The translations under genes and the position numbers were made by a program. Under the pieces are notes generated by a model. That model was not told where the DNA came from. It worked only from the letters and a program-made list of their open reading frames with translations, and did not search any database. 64,000 bases of DNA, from the NCBI GenBank assembly GCA_964498095.1, contig CAZCFY010000010.1, positions 102,224-166,223 of the forward strand, written 5' to 3'. Position 1 is the stretch's first letter. Each line of letters opens with the position of its first letter. The stretch is from SG-bin7 sp964498095. Lineage in GTDB: Bacteria; Bdellovibrionota; Bdellovibrionia; Bdellovibrionales; SG-bin7. Positions 7,682 to 16,150 of this stretch are shown here, piece by piece.

Positions 7682-8326
7682 ATGAAGTACGTAATTCTCA
7701 CTCTCCTTTTAGCCTCAAGCCAGTCTTGGGCACAAAACGGATATCGCCAGTATGTACCACGCCAAAGCAGCCAACTTTGTTTTAAATTAGCCGAAGCGCC
7801 TTGGGCCGACGGCGGCGGAGAGCTTTACGCGAACGAATTACTTTCTGACCTTTGCGAGGGAAGTATTAACGACGCGCCTGCCAGATGTTATCGCGATTCG
7901 CGCACGAAATGGGATCGCAATGGCGGCGACCTGTCTTCAGACACACTCGCGGTAAACTTATGCTCAGGCGCGATCTCCTTAGATCCCGCCAGTTGCTTTC
8001 GCGAGGCCCGCAAAAGGTGGACTGTTGGCGGTGGCGACATCTCCTCTGACCTCTTAGCCATTAAACTTTGCCGGGGCGCCGAATCACTCGATCCGATAAA
8101 TTGTTTCCGTAATGCCAGAACAAAATGGGATCGCGGTGGCGGTGACTTATCCAGTGACGACCAAGCCATTCAACTTTGCGCCGGCGCTAGTAGCTCACGT
8201 CCATTTGAATGCTTTCGCAATGCCCGCATGCAATCAAGCGACGGCGGTTTAGGCATGGTAAATGACGATCAAGCAATAGAAAGCTGCATGAGTTCTCGCC
8301 GATGGCGAAGAAACTCTGACGACTAA
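7682..8326 (+). CDS. Secreted protein of five 36-residue repeats, each with two cysteines
   Basis: 214 residues with a clear signal peptide (about 1-17, SWA|QN). The mature protein contains ten cysteines at 33, 58, 69, 94, 105, 130, 141, 166, 177 and 202. Each series repeats at exactly 36 residues, giving five units of the form C-X24-C-X10 with a consensus CFRNARTKWDRGGGDLSSD and a second half like AIQLCAGA. At DNA level this is a diverged 108-bp tandem repeat. Such regular cysteine pairing suggests disulphide-stabilised helical hairpins in a periplasmic or extracellular solenoid. The length resembles Sel1 repeats but the sequence does not match their consensus. GGAG precedes the ATG. It overlaps the convergent zinc-finger/histone gene by 4 bp at the stop codons. 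Confidence 0.85.
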   Translation: MKYVILTLLLASSQSWAQNGYRQYVPRQSSQLCFKLAEAPWADGGGELYANELLSDLCEGSINDAPARCYRDSRTKWDRNGGDLSSDTLAVNLCSGAISLDPASCFREARKRWTVGGGDISSDLLAIKLCRGAESLDPINCFRNARTKWDRGGGDLSSDDQAIQLCAGASSSRPFECFRNARMQSSDGGLGMVNDDQAIESCMSSRRWRRNSDD

Positions 8327-8760
8327 AAATCGCGGTCTAAAACGGTTTTACGGCCTTCTTCGCGGGCTTTATCGATGGCGTCGTCGCAAAGAATTTTAAT
8401 TTTTGCCGTGAGTATTTCCATTACGCGATCAGAAGTGTTCATGTCGGCGCGGTCTTTAATATAACTTTTCACTTTAGAGGCAACGACTAATACATCTTCC
8501 ACGGGCTTAGCGACCGTGGCCATCATCCCACCGGGGCCCATCAATCTTTTCGGCGCCTGGCGCTCTTCGGCCCAGGAATCCTTGTGACGTAAAAGTGGAA
8601 CATGGGCATCCCAACAGCCGACCGAACAAAACATGTAGTTGTTGCGTTTCGTATTACATGTAGAAACATTGCAAACCCAAAATTTCTGCCCATAAGCAAT
8701 TTCTTTTTTGCAAGTCGTGCACTTTTGCCAAGCTGAGGAAGTCGTAGTGGTATCGCTCAC
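8323..8760 (-). CDS. Zinc-finger protein with a C-terminal histone fold
   Basis: 145 residues. The N-terminal half carries a cysteine/histidine cluster (C14-X2-C17, C30, C35, C45, C49, then H53 and H59) expected to bind one or two zinc ions. Residues 60-88 form a linker. The C-terminal 55 residues read as a single histone fold: helix 1 (VVASKVKSYIKD, 92-103), a long central helix (SDRVMEILTAKIKILCDDAI, 110-129) and a final loop/helix with GRKTVLDRD (136-144), the R-x-T-V...D pattern of archaeal and bacterial histones. Bdellovibrio is known to carry histone-fold proteins, and surveys of prokaryotic histones report forms with an N-terminal zinc finger; this resembles that type. Likely DNA- or nucleoid-binding. 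Last gene of the operon; its ATG overlaps the stop of the rfaE2-type gene (ATGA). Confidence 0.8.
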   Translation of the reverse strand: MSDTTTTSSAWQKCTTCKKEIAYGQKFWVCNVSTCNTKRNNYMFCSVGCWDAHVPLLRHKDSWAEERQAPKRLMGPGGMMATVAKPVEDVLVVASKVKSYIKDRADMNTSDRVMEILTAKIKILCDDAIDKAREEGRKTVLDRDF

Positions 8761-9224
8761 AGTTTCTTAACTTTCTCGATAATTGAGGTTGAGGATTTTC
8801 CCTCTACGAAAGGCAGAGATTTAACTTGTCCACCTTTCGACATGACATAATCGGCGCCTACGATTTTATCAACAGGCCAGTCACCGCCTTTCACCAAAAT
8901 ATCTGGTGAAATACTTTCGATTAATTTTTTAGGAGTGTCATCTTGAAACAGGACCACAAAATCCACGCAGCTAAGTGCCGACAGAATAAAACCCCGGTCC
9001 TCTTCGCACTGCACGGGACGCGTTGGGCCCTTGAGACGAGTAACACTTTTGTCGGCATTTAGCCCTACGACTAAATAATCTCCAAGACTTCTTGCTTGCT
9101 GTAAATAAGTGACGTGCCCGGCATGTAAAATATCAAAACAACCATTGGTAAAAACAACTTTTTTGTTTTTGCGGATTTTTTGGAGTTCCGAGTTTAGTTC
9201 GTCAACTTTTACAAATTTACCCAC
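8757..9224 (-). CDS. rfaE2: D-glycero-beta-D-manno-heptose 1-phosphate adenylyltransferase
   Basis: 155 residues of the nucleotidyltransferase (cytidylyltransferase-like) superfamily. FTNGCFDILHAGH (25-37) contains the HxGH catalytic motif, and the C-terminal GKSSTSIIEKVKK matches the S-S-T-xx-I motif. It corresponds to the adenylyltransferase half of HldE/RfaE, which makes ADP-heptose for the lipopolysaccharide inner core; here it is a stand-alone enzyme, so the kinase half (RfaE1) must be encoded elsewhere. It lies between the RDD-protein and histone-fold genes in one minus-strand operon. Confidence 0.93.
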   Translation of the reverse strand: MGKFVKVDELNSELQKIRKNKKVVFTNGCFDILHAGHVTYLQQARSLGDYLVVGLNADKSVTRLKGPTRPVQCEEDRGFILSALSCVDFVVLFQDDTPKKLIESISPDILVKGGDWPVDKIVGADYVMSKGGQVKSLPFVEGKSSTSIIEKVKKL

Positions 9225-9227
9225 GTC

Positions 9228-10061
9228 TTATTCCGCGCGATATAATCTAAGGCTCAAAATCCGAGCGGCGTAATCAACGCCAAAAACCAGGGCGATAAGA
9301 GGCAGAATAAAAACTCCGGTCAATGTCACCAAAAGGGCGCGGGCAAAAACCAAAAGCGGAAAGGTGGCTTGTCTCTGGTCCTCGAATGTTCCGAGCTGAA
9401 CATCAAACGCCCATTCGCCTAAAGTCTGACCGGCAAAAGCGCGCGCTGAAATTACATAAAGTTGGGCCACGGCAATATAAAGGACAACCAAACCAATTTG
9501 ATTTGTGACATACATTGTTGAAGCCTGAATCAAACGGGGCAAATCCATATCTGTCGCTACAACCAGCGCGATCAAAAATAAAAGGGAAAGCGCAAACGCC
9601 ATGATGGCGTCAAAAATCATCGCTGAGAAGCTAAAACTAATGGGACACAAATGCATTTCACGCGGCAACTCAGTAGCCATAGATGCCGCGACATTTTTAG
9701 CCGCCGGCTTTTGCTTATTGTTAGAAATACTTGAACCCGTTGTGCCAGTCGCGATTGCCGCTCCCGCCGCAGTCAATTTCGACGCCGCTCCCGCCAAGCT
9801 CCCGTGGCCCGATGACGAAACCCCGGTATTTTGCGTCGGCACGAAATCAATTTTAGAACCAATTGAGTTGATTAAATCATTTAAAGTTTTTTCTTTTTCG
9901 GCCTCGATATTAACACGGCCAGAGTTAGGGATTTGTGCCGCTAATTCTTCGCGGGCTAAATTTGCACCATCGATCTCATCGCGGATAGATTTAACTTTGC
10001 GGTGAAACCCTAGTCCTTCAGTTATTGGTCTAAATTCAAAATCATTATCGAATTCGTCCAC
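9228..10061 (-). CDS. RDD-family membrane protein
   Basis: 277 residues from a GTG start with GGAG 6 nt upstream. The N-terminal half is cytoplasmic: FRPITEGLGFHRK (11-23), then an Ala/Thr/Ser-rich linker. The C-terminal half (about 140-275) has four hydrophobic segments and the RDD-type signature GQTLGEWAFDVQL between the second and third helices. RDD proteins are poorly characterised; some act in ion exchange or export. It sits between rsmE and rfaE2 with gaps under 10 bp. Confidence 0.78.
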   Translation of the reverse strand: MDEFDNDFEFRPITEGLGFHRKVKSIRDEIDGANLAREELAAQIPNSGRVNIEAEKEKTLNDLINSIGSKIDFVPTQNTGVSSSGHGSLAGAASKLTAAGAAIATGTTGSSISNNKQKPAAKNVAASMATELPREMHLCPISFSFSAMIFDAIMAFALSLLFLIALVVATDMDLPRLIQASTMYVTNQIGLVVLYIAVAQLYVISARAFAGQTLGEWAFDVQLGTFEDQRQATFPLLVFARALLVTLTGVFILPLIALVFGVDYAARILSLRLYRAE

Positions 10062-10070
10062 ACTAATCTC

Positions 10071-10823
10071 CTATTTCATGAGGTCGTATTCATACTTTAT
10101 GACGCTCACTAAAGCCAAGCAAGCCGTTTCCACGCGAAGTACCTGTTCCCCCATAGTTACCGGCGCTAAACCTTTGGATTTAAATAACTCCACCTCATCC
10201 TTAGAAAACCCGCCCTCGCTCCCAATAAAAAGCCATATATTTCGAGGAGCTAATGCCTTGTGCAGCTGCAAAGCTTCGCGCAAAGGTTTGCCCCCTTCCC
10301 CCTCGTATGCAAATAGACCCAGGGCAGCATCTTTCGGGTTAAAATTTCCAAGTATTTTTTCCAAATAAACTGGAGACTTGATTTCCATTAATTCACTTCG
10401 GCCGCACTGTTGGGTGGCTGACAAAACGATTTTCTCCCAACGACTTTGTTTTTTGGTTAGAGCCTCGGCGGGTTCGCGAAAGAAACTAAACTCCGAAAAG
10501 ACGGGTTGTATCGACTGCACTCCTAGTTCCACGGCCCGTTCAATTACCGCATCAAAAACCGGCGGCCGCGGTAACGCCGTCACCAAATGAATATGAGGCT
10601 CCCTCAGGGGAGCGACCGCACGTTCACTTAAAATTTTGGCTATTGCCGACTTTTTCTTTAAATCGGTTATTTCGACAAGCAGGGCTTTACCGGGAACCCC
10701 CAAAACCTCAAAGCGGTCGCCCAATTTTTGGCGGCAGACATCACAAATATGGTGAAATATTTCTCCAGTAATTTCGATAAGGTCATTTTTTATGGAATCA
10801 TGGTTCAACCAATAGCGGCGCAT
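10071..10823 (-). CDS. rsmE: 16S rRNA (uracil-1498-N3) methyltransferase
   Basis: 250 residues: an N-terminal PUA-like domain followed by a SPOUT (trefoil-knot) methyltransferase domain. The diagnostic C-terminal block is present: IGSEGGFSKDEVELF (219-233) and LRVETACLALVSVIKYE (near the end), matching the RsmE SAM-binding knot. It methylates U1498 of 16S rRNA. It follows prmA after 1 bp and precedes the RDD gene, making a compact translation/envelope operon. Confidence 0.96.
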   Translation of the reverse strand: MRRYWLNHDSIKNDLIEITGEIFHHICDVCRQKLGDRFEVLGVPGKALLVEITDLKKKSAIAKILSERAVAPLREPHIHLVTALPRPPVFDAVIERAVELGVQSIQPVFSEFSFFREPAEALTKKQSRWEKIVLSATQQCGRSELMEIKSPVYLEKILGNFNPKDAALGLFAYEGEGGKPLREALQLHKALAPRNIWLFIGSEGGFSKDEVELFKSKGLAPVTMGEQVLRVETACLALVSVIKYEYDLMK

Positions 10824-10824
10824 T

Positions 10825-11700
10825 TTACTTTTTCTCTAACCAAAAGCTAGTCCACTCGTTTAAATCCTTGTGGCCGCGAAGAATCCAAGTTTTCTCGTCG
10901 ATAAATTTTTCCATGAATTCTTGCTTTTCATCTTTTAGGACGCCGGCCATGATCAAGTGGCCGCCACGTTTTGTCGTGCGCATCAATGATTCCCGAATCG
11001 ATAACAAAACTCCACTCACGATATTAGCGAAGACCAGGTCAAATTCTGCATCAATTTTTTCCACGCGGGTCGTGTTAAATTCAATACCCGAAATTTGGTT
11101 TAAAGCCGCATTTTCTTTGGCGACGCGCACGCATTCAGGATCAATATCTATCCCAATAACTTTACCGGCACCTTCACGTTTGGCGATGAAGGCCAAAATT
11201 CCTGTTCCCATTCCGACATCGAGCACAGTTTGCGGTCGTAAGGGATTCTGTAAAAACCACTCAGCGGCCAAACGTGTAGTTTCATGGGTACCGGTACCAA
11301 AAGCCATGCCAGGATCAATTAGTAAATGTTTTTTCGCGGCGGCGGGGACGGGGCACCAACTGGGCACGATCCAATAGTCACCGGCAAAGTGAAATGGTTT
11401 AAAATTCTCTTTCCAAATTTTTAACCAGTCCTTTTCACTTTCTTCACTGACATCAATGCCAAGCTCGGGAAATTTATGCTGCAGTAACAACATAAACTCT
11501 TCGCTAGGACGAGTTTCAAAATAAACAGAAAAGTAATTGGTTTCGTTTTCAAAAATATCTGGTTCATAAACGAGTGTTTTTTGGCGAAAAGGCAGCGTTT
11601 CAGCTATGCCGCTGCAGCCGTTTTCAAAACAAAAATGCGAGAGAATGTCTTTATCACGGCCCGGTACCGGGCCGATTTTTAACTCAAAATATGTCTTCAC
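10825..11700 (-). CDS. prmA: Ribosomal protein L11 methyltransferase
   Basis: 292 residues when started at the GTG at 11700, which directly follows the upstream stop codon (TAAGGTG) and gives the usual PrmA N-terminus (KTYFELKIG). A longer frame to 11745 would overlap the upstream gene and adds no family sequence. The SAM-binding motif I DVGMGTGILAF, the acidic motif GIDIDPECV and the post-I motif FANIVSGVLL are all seen. It trimethylates lysines and the N-terminus of L11. Adjacent rsmE makes a ribosome-modification pair. Confidence 0.95.
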   Translation of the reverse strand: MKTYFELKIGPVPGRDKDILSHFCFENGCSGIAETLPFRQKTLVYEPDIFENETNYFSVYFETRPSEEFMLLLQHKFPELGIDVSEESEKDWLKIWKENFKPFHFAGDYWIVPSWCPVPAAAKKHLLIDPGMAFGTGTHETTRLAAEWFLQNPLRPQTVLDVGMGTGILAFIAKREGAGKVIGIDIDPECVRVAKENAALNQISGIEFNTTRVEKIDAEFDLVFANIVSGVLLSIRESLMRTTKRGGHLIMAGVLKDEKQEFMEKFIDEKTWILRGHKDLNEWTSFWLEKK

Positions 11701-11701
11701 C

Positions 11702-12295
11702 TTAGAGCGAAGGTTTATCGACGGCCGGCGCCTTTGGCAAGCCAATTGCGGGTGGCGCCACCACTGCTTGGGGAGCCGCTTGGGGTGCAGGGGCTGGGGT
11801 GGCCTTAGGTTTGTCTATAAGGCTCGCCGAGTCTTTTTGCTCCTCTACTTTTTCATCACGTTTTGAAACTTTTTTAGAGGGGCGCTCTATATTTTCCTTA
11901 AGTTCGTGGGCATCTTTTAAGTCGACTAAGTCGCCCACCATGATACCGTCAAACTCCGTCAACGGTGAATTATCGCGATCCTGTACCGCGAACAAACGCG
12001 CAATACTAAATTCTTGCTCAACATGAATCACTTGCAGCCGGCCCATGGGATTTAACAAAAATCCCTGAGATTTATTTTTCAAATTATCGTGGATAGGGCT
12101 TTTTCTAAATACCGAAAGAATCATTCCCTTTTTTATGCCTTCAGTGGCACCGCCATTGAGATAGTAATCTTTGTAAACAATCTCATCATTGCTCATGGGA
12201 ATATTTTTGTTAACGTCAAACACCATGATGTCGGCGCGCAACTGGTGAGAGAAAAACGTGATCGTAAAAATGAGAAATAAAGATTTGACTGACAT
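11702..12295 (-). CDS. Secreted protein with low-complexity C-terminus, unknown function
   Basis: 197 residues from the ATG at 12295, chosen because GGAAGGAAG stands about 8 nt upstream; an ATG 14 codons earlier has no such site. Signal peptide (about 1-21, LRA|D). The middle region (GIKKGMILSVFRKSP ... GRLQVIHVEQEFSIARLF) is a small beta-rich domain whose wording recalls the C-terminal domain of FlgT-like or SH3-like periplasmic proteins (weak similarity). The last 65 residues are charged and then Ala/Pro-rich. First gene of the prmA operon, translationally adjacent to prmA. Confidence 0.75.
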   Translation of the reverse strand: MSVKSLFLIFTITFFSHQLRADIMVFDVNKNIPMSNDEIVYKDYYLNGGATEGIKKGMILSVFRKSPIHDNLKNKSQGFLLNPMGRLQVIHVEQEFSIARLFAVQDRDNSPLTEFDGIMVGDLVDLKDAHELKENIERPSKKVSKRDEKVEEQKDSASLIDKPKATPAPAPQAAPQAVVAPPAIGLPKAPAVDKPSL

Positions 12296-12552
12296 GACAG
12301 ACACTTCCTTCCGTGGTCTATCACCGTTCCTTGGCAATTATTTTTACACCATCCTTGGATACATTTTATTCGGCCGTATCGTTGTGGGACTTAAATGACA
12401 CCAGCATAAACTCGACCAAATATTTTAATGCGAAACATTAACTAAATGATTTCTCTAACGAGTATCAGATCTGCCCATTGATTTGGCAGCTAGACTAAGG
12501 TAGGCACGCTTCTTTCATTATGAAGAATATAACTTTCAAAAAGGGAGGCAAA

Positions 12553-13050
12553 ATGAAATATTTGGCACTAGTTAGTTTTTTCATCTTTGGGACTTTTAGC
12601 AACGCGAACGACGTAAATATCTCAGATTCTGATCTTAAAGATGCTGAGACAATTGACCGTGAATTGTTAGAAACTTTTGGCGATACACCAGCCGCCGAAA
12701 ATGAAAATTCAGAGGCACTCAACGAAGCGCTCAACAATGTTGAGCCGGGAATTGTTCCGCCACCGCATCGGCCTGTTCCTGGTCCGCGCACTTTCCCGCG
12801 ACCTTATCCAGGCCCTTACCCACGCGGACCATTTCCACGTGGCCCAGTTTATCCACGAACTTACCCACGACCTTACCCGATTCCCGTTCCGATTCCTTTT
12901 CCGCGACCATCTTCAGTGATGTGCTACGCTGATAACGAATACGGTCAACGCTTCACTGGCTGGGGCTACTGGGCATCCGAGGCGCAACAAAACGCTCTTA
13001 ACGAGTGTTACCGCTACTCGCGCATCTGCTACGCCCGCGGCTGTTATTAA
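12553..13050 (+). CDS. Secreted proline-rich protein with a C-terminal cysteine motif
   Basis: 165 residues from the ATG at 12553, which has a strong GGGAGG ribosome binding site; the ATG 11 codons upstream lacks one. Signal peptide (1-17), an acidic helical segment, then a Pro/Arg/Tyr-rich region with repeated PRxYPxP units (about residues 75-125). The C-terminal domain (CYADNEYGQRFTGWGYW ... NALNECYRYSRICYARGC) has four cysteines and resembles short DUF4189-like tails common in predatory bacteria. Probably extracellular or surface-bound. A sigma-54-like sequence (AGGCACGCTTCTTTCA, 12502-12517) precedes it, but its -12 element reads TC instead of GC. Confidence 0.8.
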   Translation: MKYLALVSFFIFGTFSNANDVNISDSDLKDAETIDRELLETFGDTPAAENENSEALNEALNNVEPGIVPPPHRPVPGPRTFPRPYPGPYPRGPFPRGPVYPRTYPRPYPIPVPIPFPRPSSVMCYADNEYGQRFTGWGYWASEAQQNALNECYRYSRICYARGCY

Positions 13051-13087
13051 GGTAACAGTTCCCTTTCCTCGATGCAGAGAGACAAAT

Positions 13088-13119
13088 CAAAGAGGCTTCG
13101 CAAGAGGCCTCTTTTTTTA
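13088..13119 (+). terminator. Intrinsic terminator
   Basis: AAAGAGGC pairs with GCCTCTTT around a 10-nt loop and is followed by a run of T. It ends the proline-rich secreted protein gene. Confidence 0.85.
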
Positions 13120-13342
13120 TGATCCCGGGCAAAATCCTAGTATTAAACTGCGCGACTCAAACCGTGACAAATTATGGAATAGTTGCTGGGAGACAAGTCG
13201 ACGAGACACCAAAGCAGTTAAAACTCTTTTGAAATCTTTGGATGTTCTTCTTCCATAAAGCTCCGTCTCACTTTGAAACACAAAAGTAAATTCGGGCCGC
13301 AAAACTTTGAGAAATCGCCTAACATTGTTACAATATTCAGTA

Positions 13343-14719
13343 ATGGGGAAGTGGTATCGGGGAAATCAAATCAGACTTGTAGTGGGTCTGTTAGCGGTAG
13401 TTCTACCGCTAACACTATACAACAATTGTAGCCCCGACGGAAAATTAAATGGAAACCTAAATGGAGCTTCGGAAGTTGAAGAAGTCGTAGAACTTCCCCC
13501 GGTTGTACCACCACCACTCCCACCCGCGACCCCACCCCCTCCACCCCCACCAGATCCATTTGCCTTCAACGAAGTTGGCGGAGGCGGATCAGCTTTAGAT
13601 TCTGGTTTGAAAGCCAACATCTACTTATTTCAAGACAGTGACGTAAGTAATCTTATTAATCGCGACGGTGGCGCTTCCAAACAAAGCGGCATGCGTGGGG
13701 GTTATGGACTAGCTGCATTTATCGACCCCAACGACCAAAACAAAATCAAATTTTTTGTCGTGGATCGCGGTAATCACCGTATTTTAATTTTTAACCAAGT
13801 TCCCGCCGCTAACAATGCAATGCCCGACGTTGTTGTGGGCCAACCCAATTTTACTTCTGGCCTAGCAAATGCCGGTCAAGCAGCAACAAATGCCATGGGC
13901 TACAGTGAGCCCGTACATGTTTCTGTTTGTGGTGACGGCAAGATGCTAGTTTCAGACCGCAACAATAGCCGCGTCCTAATTTATAATACAATTCCCAAAG
14001 CCAATGGTGCCTCTGCCGACCTAGTTGTGGGTCAGCCAGATTTTACTTCAAATCTTGCAGCGACAACCGCCACAGGTCTGCGCCTACCCTACGGGGGATA
14101 TTGTTTTAATAAAAAGTTATTTATTAATGACCGCGATAACAACCGCGTTCTTGTTTACAATACATTTCCAACAACAACCAATGCCGCCGCCGATTTTGCC
14201 ATTGGACAAGCCGACTTGGTTACCGGAACCGGGGCATGTGCCGCCAATAAACTTGCGGGAGTTTATGAAATCGCGAAATACGGCAATGAACTTTATTTTG
14301 TGGAAGGTTTCAACCATCGCATAACTCGTTACGCGGCCATTCCCACAGCGTTTGGCGCCGTGGCCACAAATGTAATTGGCCAGCCGAATCTTACGACGTG
14401 CACTCCCAACCAAGGTTTGGCGGCGGGGCCTAACACACTCAACACACCAAATTCTCTAGCCATCGGAAAAAATAATTTAGCGGTCACCGATTATGTTAAT
14501 AACCGCATTTTAATTTTCGGCTTACCCGTAATAGCCGATAACCCTAATGCCCTCGCCGTTGTGGGACAGCCCAATTTCACGACGACCTTAAATTACAATC
14601 CCGTAACCCCCACATCGACAAACCTTTCAAAGGGCCTGGTTTTCGATAATAAATATATTTGGGTAAACCAAGGCGCTAATAACCGCGTAATCGCAATTCC
14701 CTTGCCCAACGGAATTTAG
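13343..14719 (+). CDS. NHL-repeat beta-propeller protein, exported
   Basis: About 458 residues from the ATG at 13343 (a TTG at 13307 is possible; neither has a good ribosome binding site). One hydrophobic helix ending LYNNCSPDG resembles an atypical lipoprotein signal, then a Pro-rich spacer (PPLPPATPPPPPPPDP). The rest is a propeller: five blades each carry a GQP[ND][FL]-type motif (VVVGQPNFTSG, LVVGQPDFTSN, FAIGQADLVTG, VIGQPNLTTC, VVGQPNFTTT) and an NxRxLIF/VY strand, as in NHL domains. Such propellers bind proteins, glycans or RNA; for this one the partner is unknown. Confidence 0.85.
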   Translation: MGKWYRGNQIRLVVGLLAVVLPLTLYNNCSPDGKLNGNLNGASEVEEVVELPPVVPPPLPPATPPPPPPPDPFAFNEVGGGGSALDSGLKANIYLFQDSDVSNLINRDGGASKQSGMRGGYGLAAFIDPNDQNKIKFFVVDRGNHRILIFNQVPAANNAMPDVVVGQPNFTSGLANAGQAATNAMGYSEPVHVSVCGDGKMLVSDRNNSRVLIYNTIPKANGASADLVVGQPDFTSNLAATTATGLRLPYGGYCFNKKLFINDRDNNRVLVYNTFPTTTNAAADFAIGQADLVTGTGACAANKLAGVYEIAKYGNELYFVEGFNHRITRYAAIPTAFGAVATNVIGQPNLTTCTPNQGLAAGPNTLNTPNSLAIGKNNLAVTDYVNNRILIFGLPVIADNPNALAVVGQPNFTTTLNYNPVTPTSTNLSKGLVFDNKYIWVNQGANNRVIAIPLPNGI

Positions 14720-14740
14720 GTGTCGAATCCATAGACACCT
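14718..14740 (+). terminator. Hairpin at the end of the NHL gene
   Basis: AGGTGTC (14718-14724) pairs with GACACCT (14734-14740) across a 9-nt loop, overlapping the stop codon. There is no T-run, so termination is doubtful; it may protect the 3' end. Confidence 0.35.
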
Positions 14741-14839
14741 GTTAATCCAAATTTCGCTGTTAGAATCTGTATTTTTTAATAAACGATTAAAGGGCACTTT
14801 AACCCAAAATTGGCGGCATGAATCTAGCATTTCCTTTAA

Positions 14840-16150
14840 ATGATGCCCTGGGTGTATATAATTTCCTTTCTACTTCTAAACAGTCCCGCTTGGAGTGAAG
14901 AACTCAAAGAATGGGAACACCCCGAGATCCTCTGCGAGGGCGACAAATTTATTTCTTCAATTCCAGAAATCGAAGCTAGTTTCTTAAACCACGGCGCCGT
15001 AGAGAGAGTTCCCTGGTCCGGCTATTACTGGCCAATGGAAAATATGGGAATCCTAAACCGCTACAACGATTATAGATTTCCCTTCTCGTTACAACTAAAT
15101 GTTTATGCCGATTATCTCGAAAAAAATCCGCCGGCCGCAATTAAACTTCGTAACCAAGGCCTAAATAAACTTTCTCCCGCCGAAAAATATGATCTTTTAA
15201 TTTCGCCCAATGAGCTTTCTCTTTCCCAAGCCACAAAAAATTATATTTTAGAAAAAATGGAGAAAGACGGAACGGTGCCAGTTTGGTATGGCTTCTGCGA
15301 CGGCCTTTCGGCAGCCGCTTCTTACTTTCCGCGCCCCGCACACCCTATCAGCGTTGTTTCTTATGATCGGTCGACACAAATACGTTTTTATCCCGACGAC
15401 ATCAAAGCTCTTGGGAGTTATTACATGTCGCTTGTGGCTACCGGTCAACGACTCCAAGTTGGGATGCAATGTCAGGCCCGAAACTTCACCGTGGATTCGC
15501 TGCGAAGGCCAGAGGAGTATGGATGTCGTGATTTAAATCCGGCAGCATTTCACTTAGCACTTGTAAATCGCATTGGACTTTATAAAAGAAATTTAAATTT
15601 AGACACCGATTTAAAGTACGCGGAATGGAATTATCCGATAATTAGTTACAGTTACAGTTACTACAATCCAGAAAGTAAAATACATACACCTGATTTCAAT
15701 AAAGCCATAATGGCCGCTTCTGAATTTAAGTCTGATCCTTATAAGTCCGTTCGCGGAAAGAATGCCGTAAAAGTTGTCGGCGTGCGAATGGCCGTCGTAA
15801 GATCAAAATATACCTTTCCCAAATCTGAAAATTTTAATTCTACGAGTGACGATGATCATATCGAAACAGTTTATAGATATACCCTTGAGTTAGATAAAAA
15901 TTTTAATATTATCGGCGGCGAGTGGGAAGACCCCGCTCAACATCCCGATTTTGTTTGGGCGTTACCGGTAAAAAATTATTCGCCATTTACTTATGTTGAA
16001 GAAGAAATTAAGGGAGATCCTTTGTGGGACGGACAACAAAAACTTCCACAAGCCTGGATTGAAAAAGCCACACAAAACGCGGAACGCGGCCGGCCCCTAC
16101 TCAAAATAATTCAAAGTCTATTTTCGCTGTCAGAGAAAAAAGGCCGATAG
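14840..16150 (+). CDS. Secreted transglutaminase of the elicitor (GP42/M81) family
   Basis: 436 residues with a signal peptide (about 1-18, PAWS|EE). The order of conserved blocks matches the transglutaminase-elicitor family, first known from Phytophthora GP42 and also found in bacteria: WSGYYWP...GILNRY (59-75), the catalytic-type block VWYGFCDGLSAAA (148-160, Cys153), NPAAFHLALVNRIG (233-246) and GGEWEDPAQHPDFVW (359-373). The family cross-links glutamine and lysine residues. The probable setting is the periplasm or outside the cell, where it could modify the cell's own envelope or prey proteins. Active-site His/Asp were not assigned with certainty. Ends one base before a convergent GNAT gene. 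Confidence 0.82.
   Translation: MMPWVYIISFLLLNSPAWSEELKEWEHPEILCEGDKFISSIPEIEASFLNHGAVERVPWSGYYWPMENMGILNRYNDYRFPFSLQLNVYADYLEKNPPAAIKLRNQGLNKLSPAEKYDLLISPNELSLSQATKNYILEKMEKDGTVPVWYGFCDGLSAAASYFPRPAHPISVVSYDRSTQIRFYPDDIKALGSYYMSLVATGQRLQVGMQCQARNFTVDSLRRPEEYGCRDLNPAAFHLALVNRIGLYKRNLNLDTDLKYAEWNYPIISYSYSYYNPESKIHTPDFNKAIMAASEFKSDPYKSVRGKNAVKVVGVRMAVVRSKYTFPKSENFNSTSDDDHIETVYRYTLELDKNFNIIGGEWEDPAQHPDFVWALPVKNYSPFTYVEEEIKGDPLWDGQQKLPQAWIEKATQNAERGRPLLKIIQSLFSLSEKKGR

Noticed and set aside
12502..12517. Sigma-54-like AGGCACGCTTCTTTCA before the proline-rich protein
   Set aside because: The invariant GC at -12 is TC, which normally abolishes RpoN binding.
13117..13371. An 85-codon open frame on the minus strand (contains LYGRRTSKDFKRVLTALV) between the proline-rich protein terminator and the NHL gene
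   Set aside because: The wording looks protein-like and could be a relic, but there is no ATG, no ribosome binding site and no family match, and it overlaps the NHL gene start.
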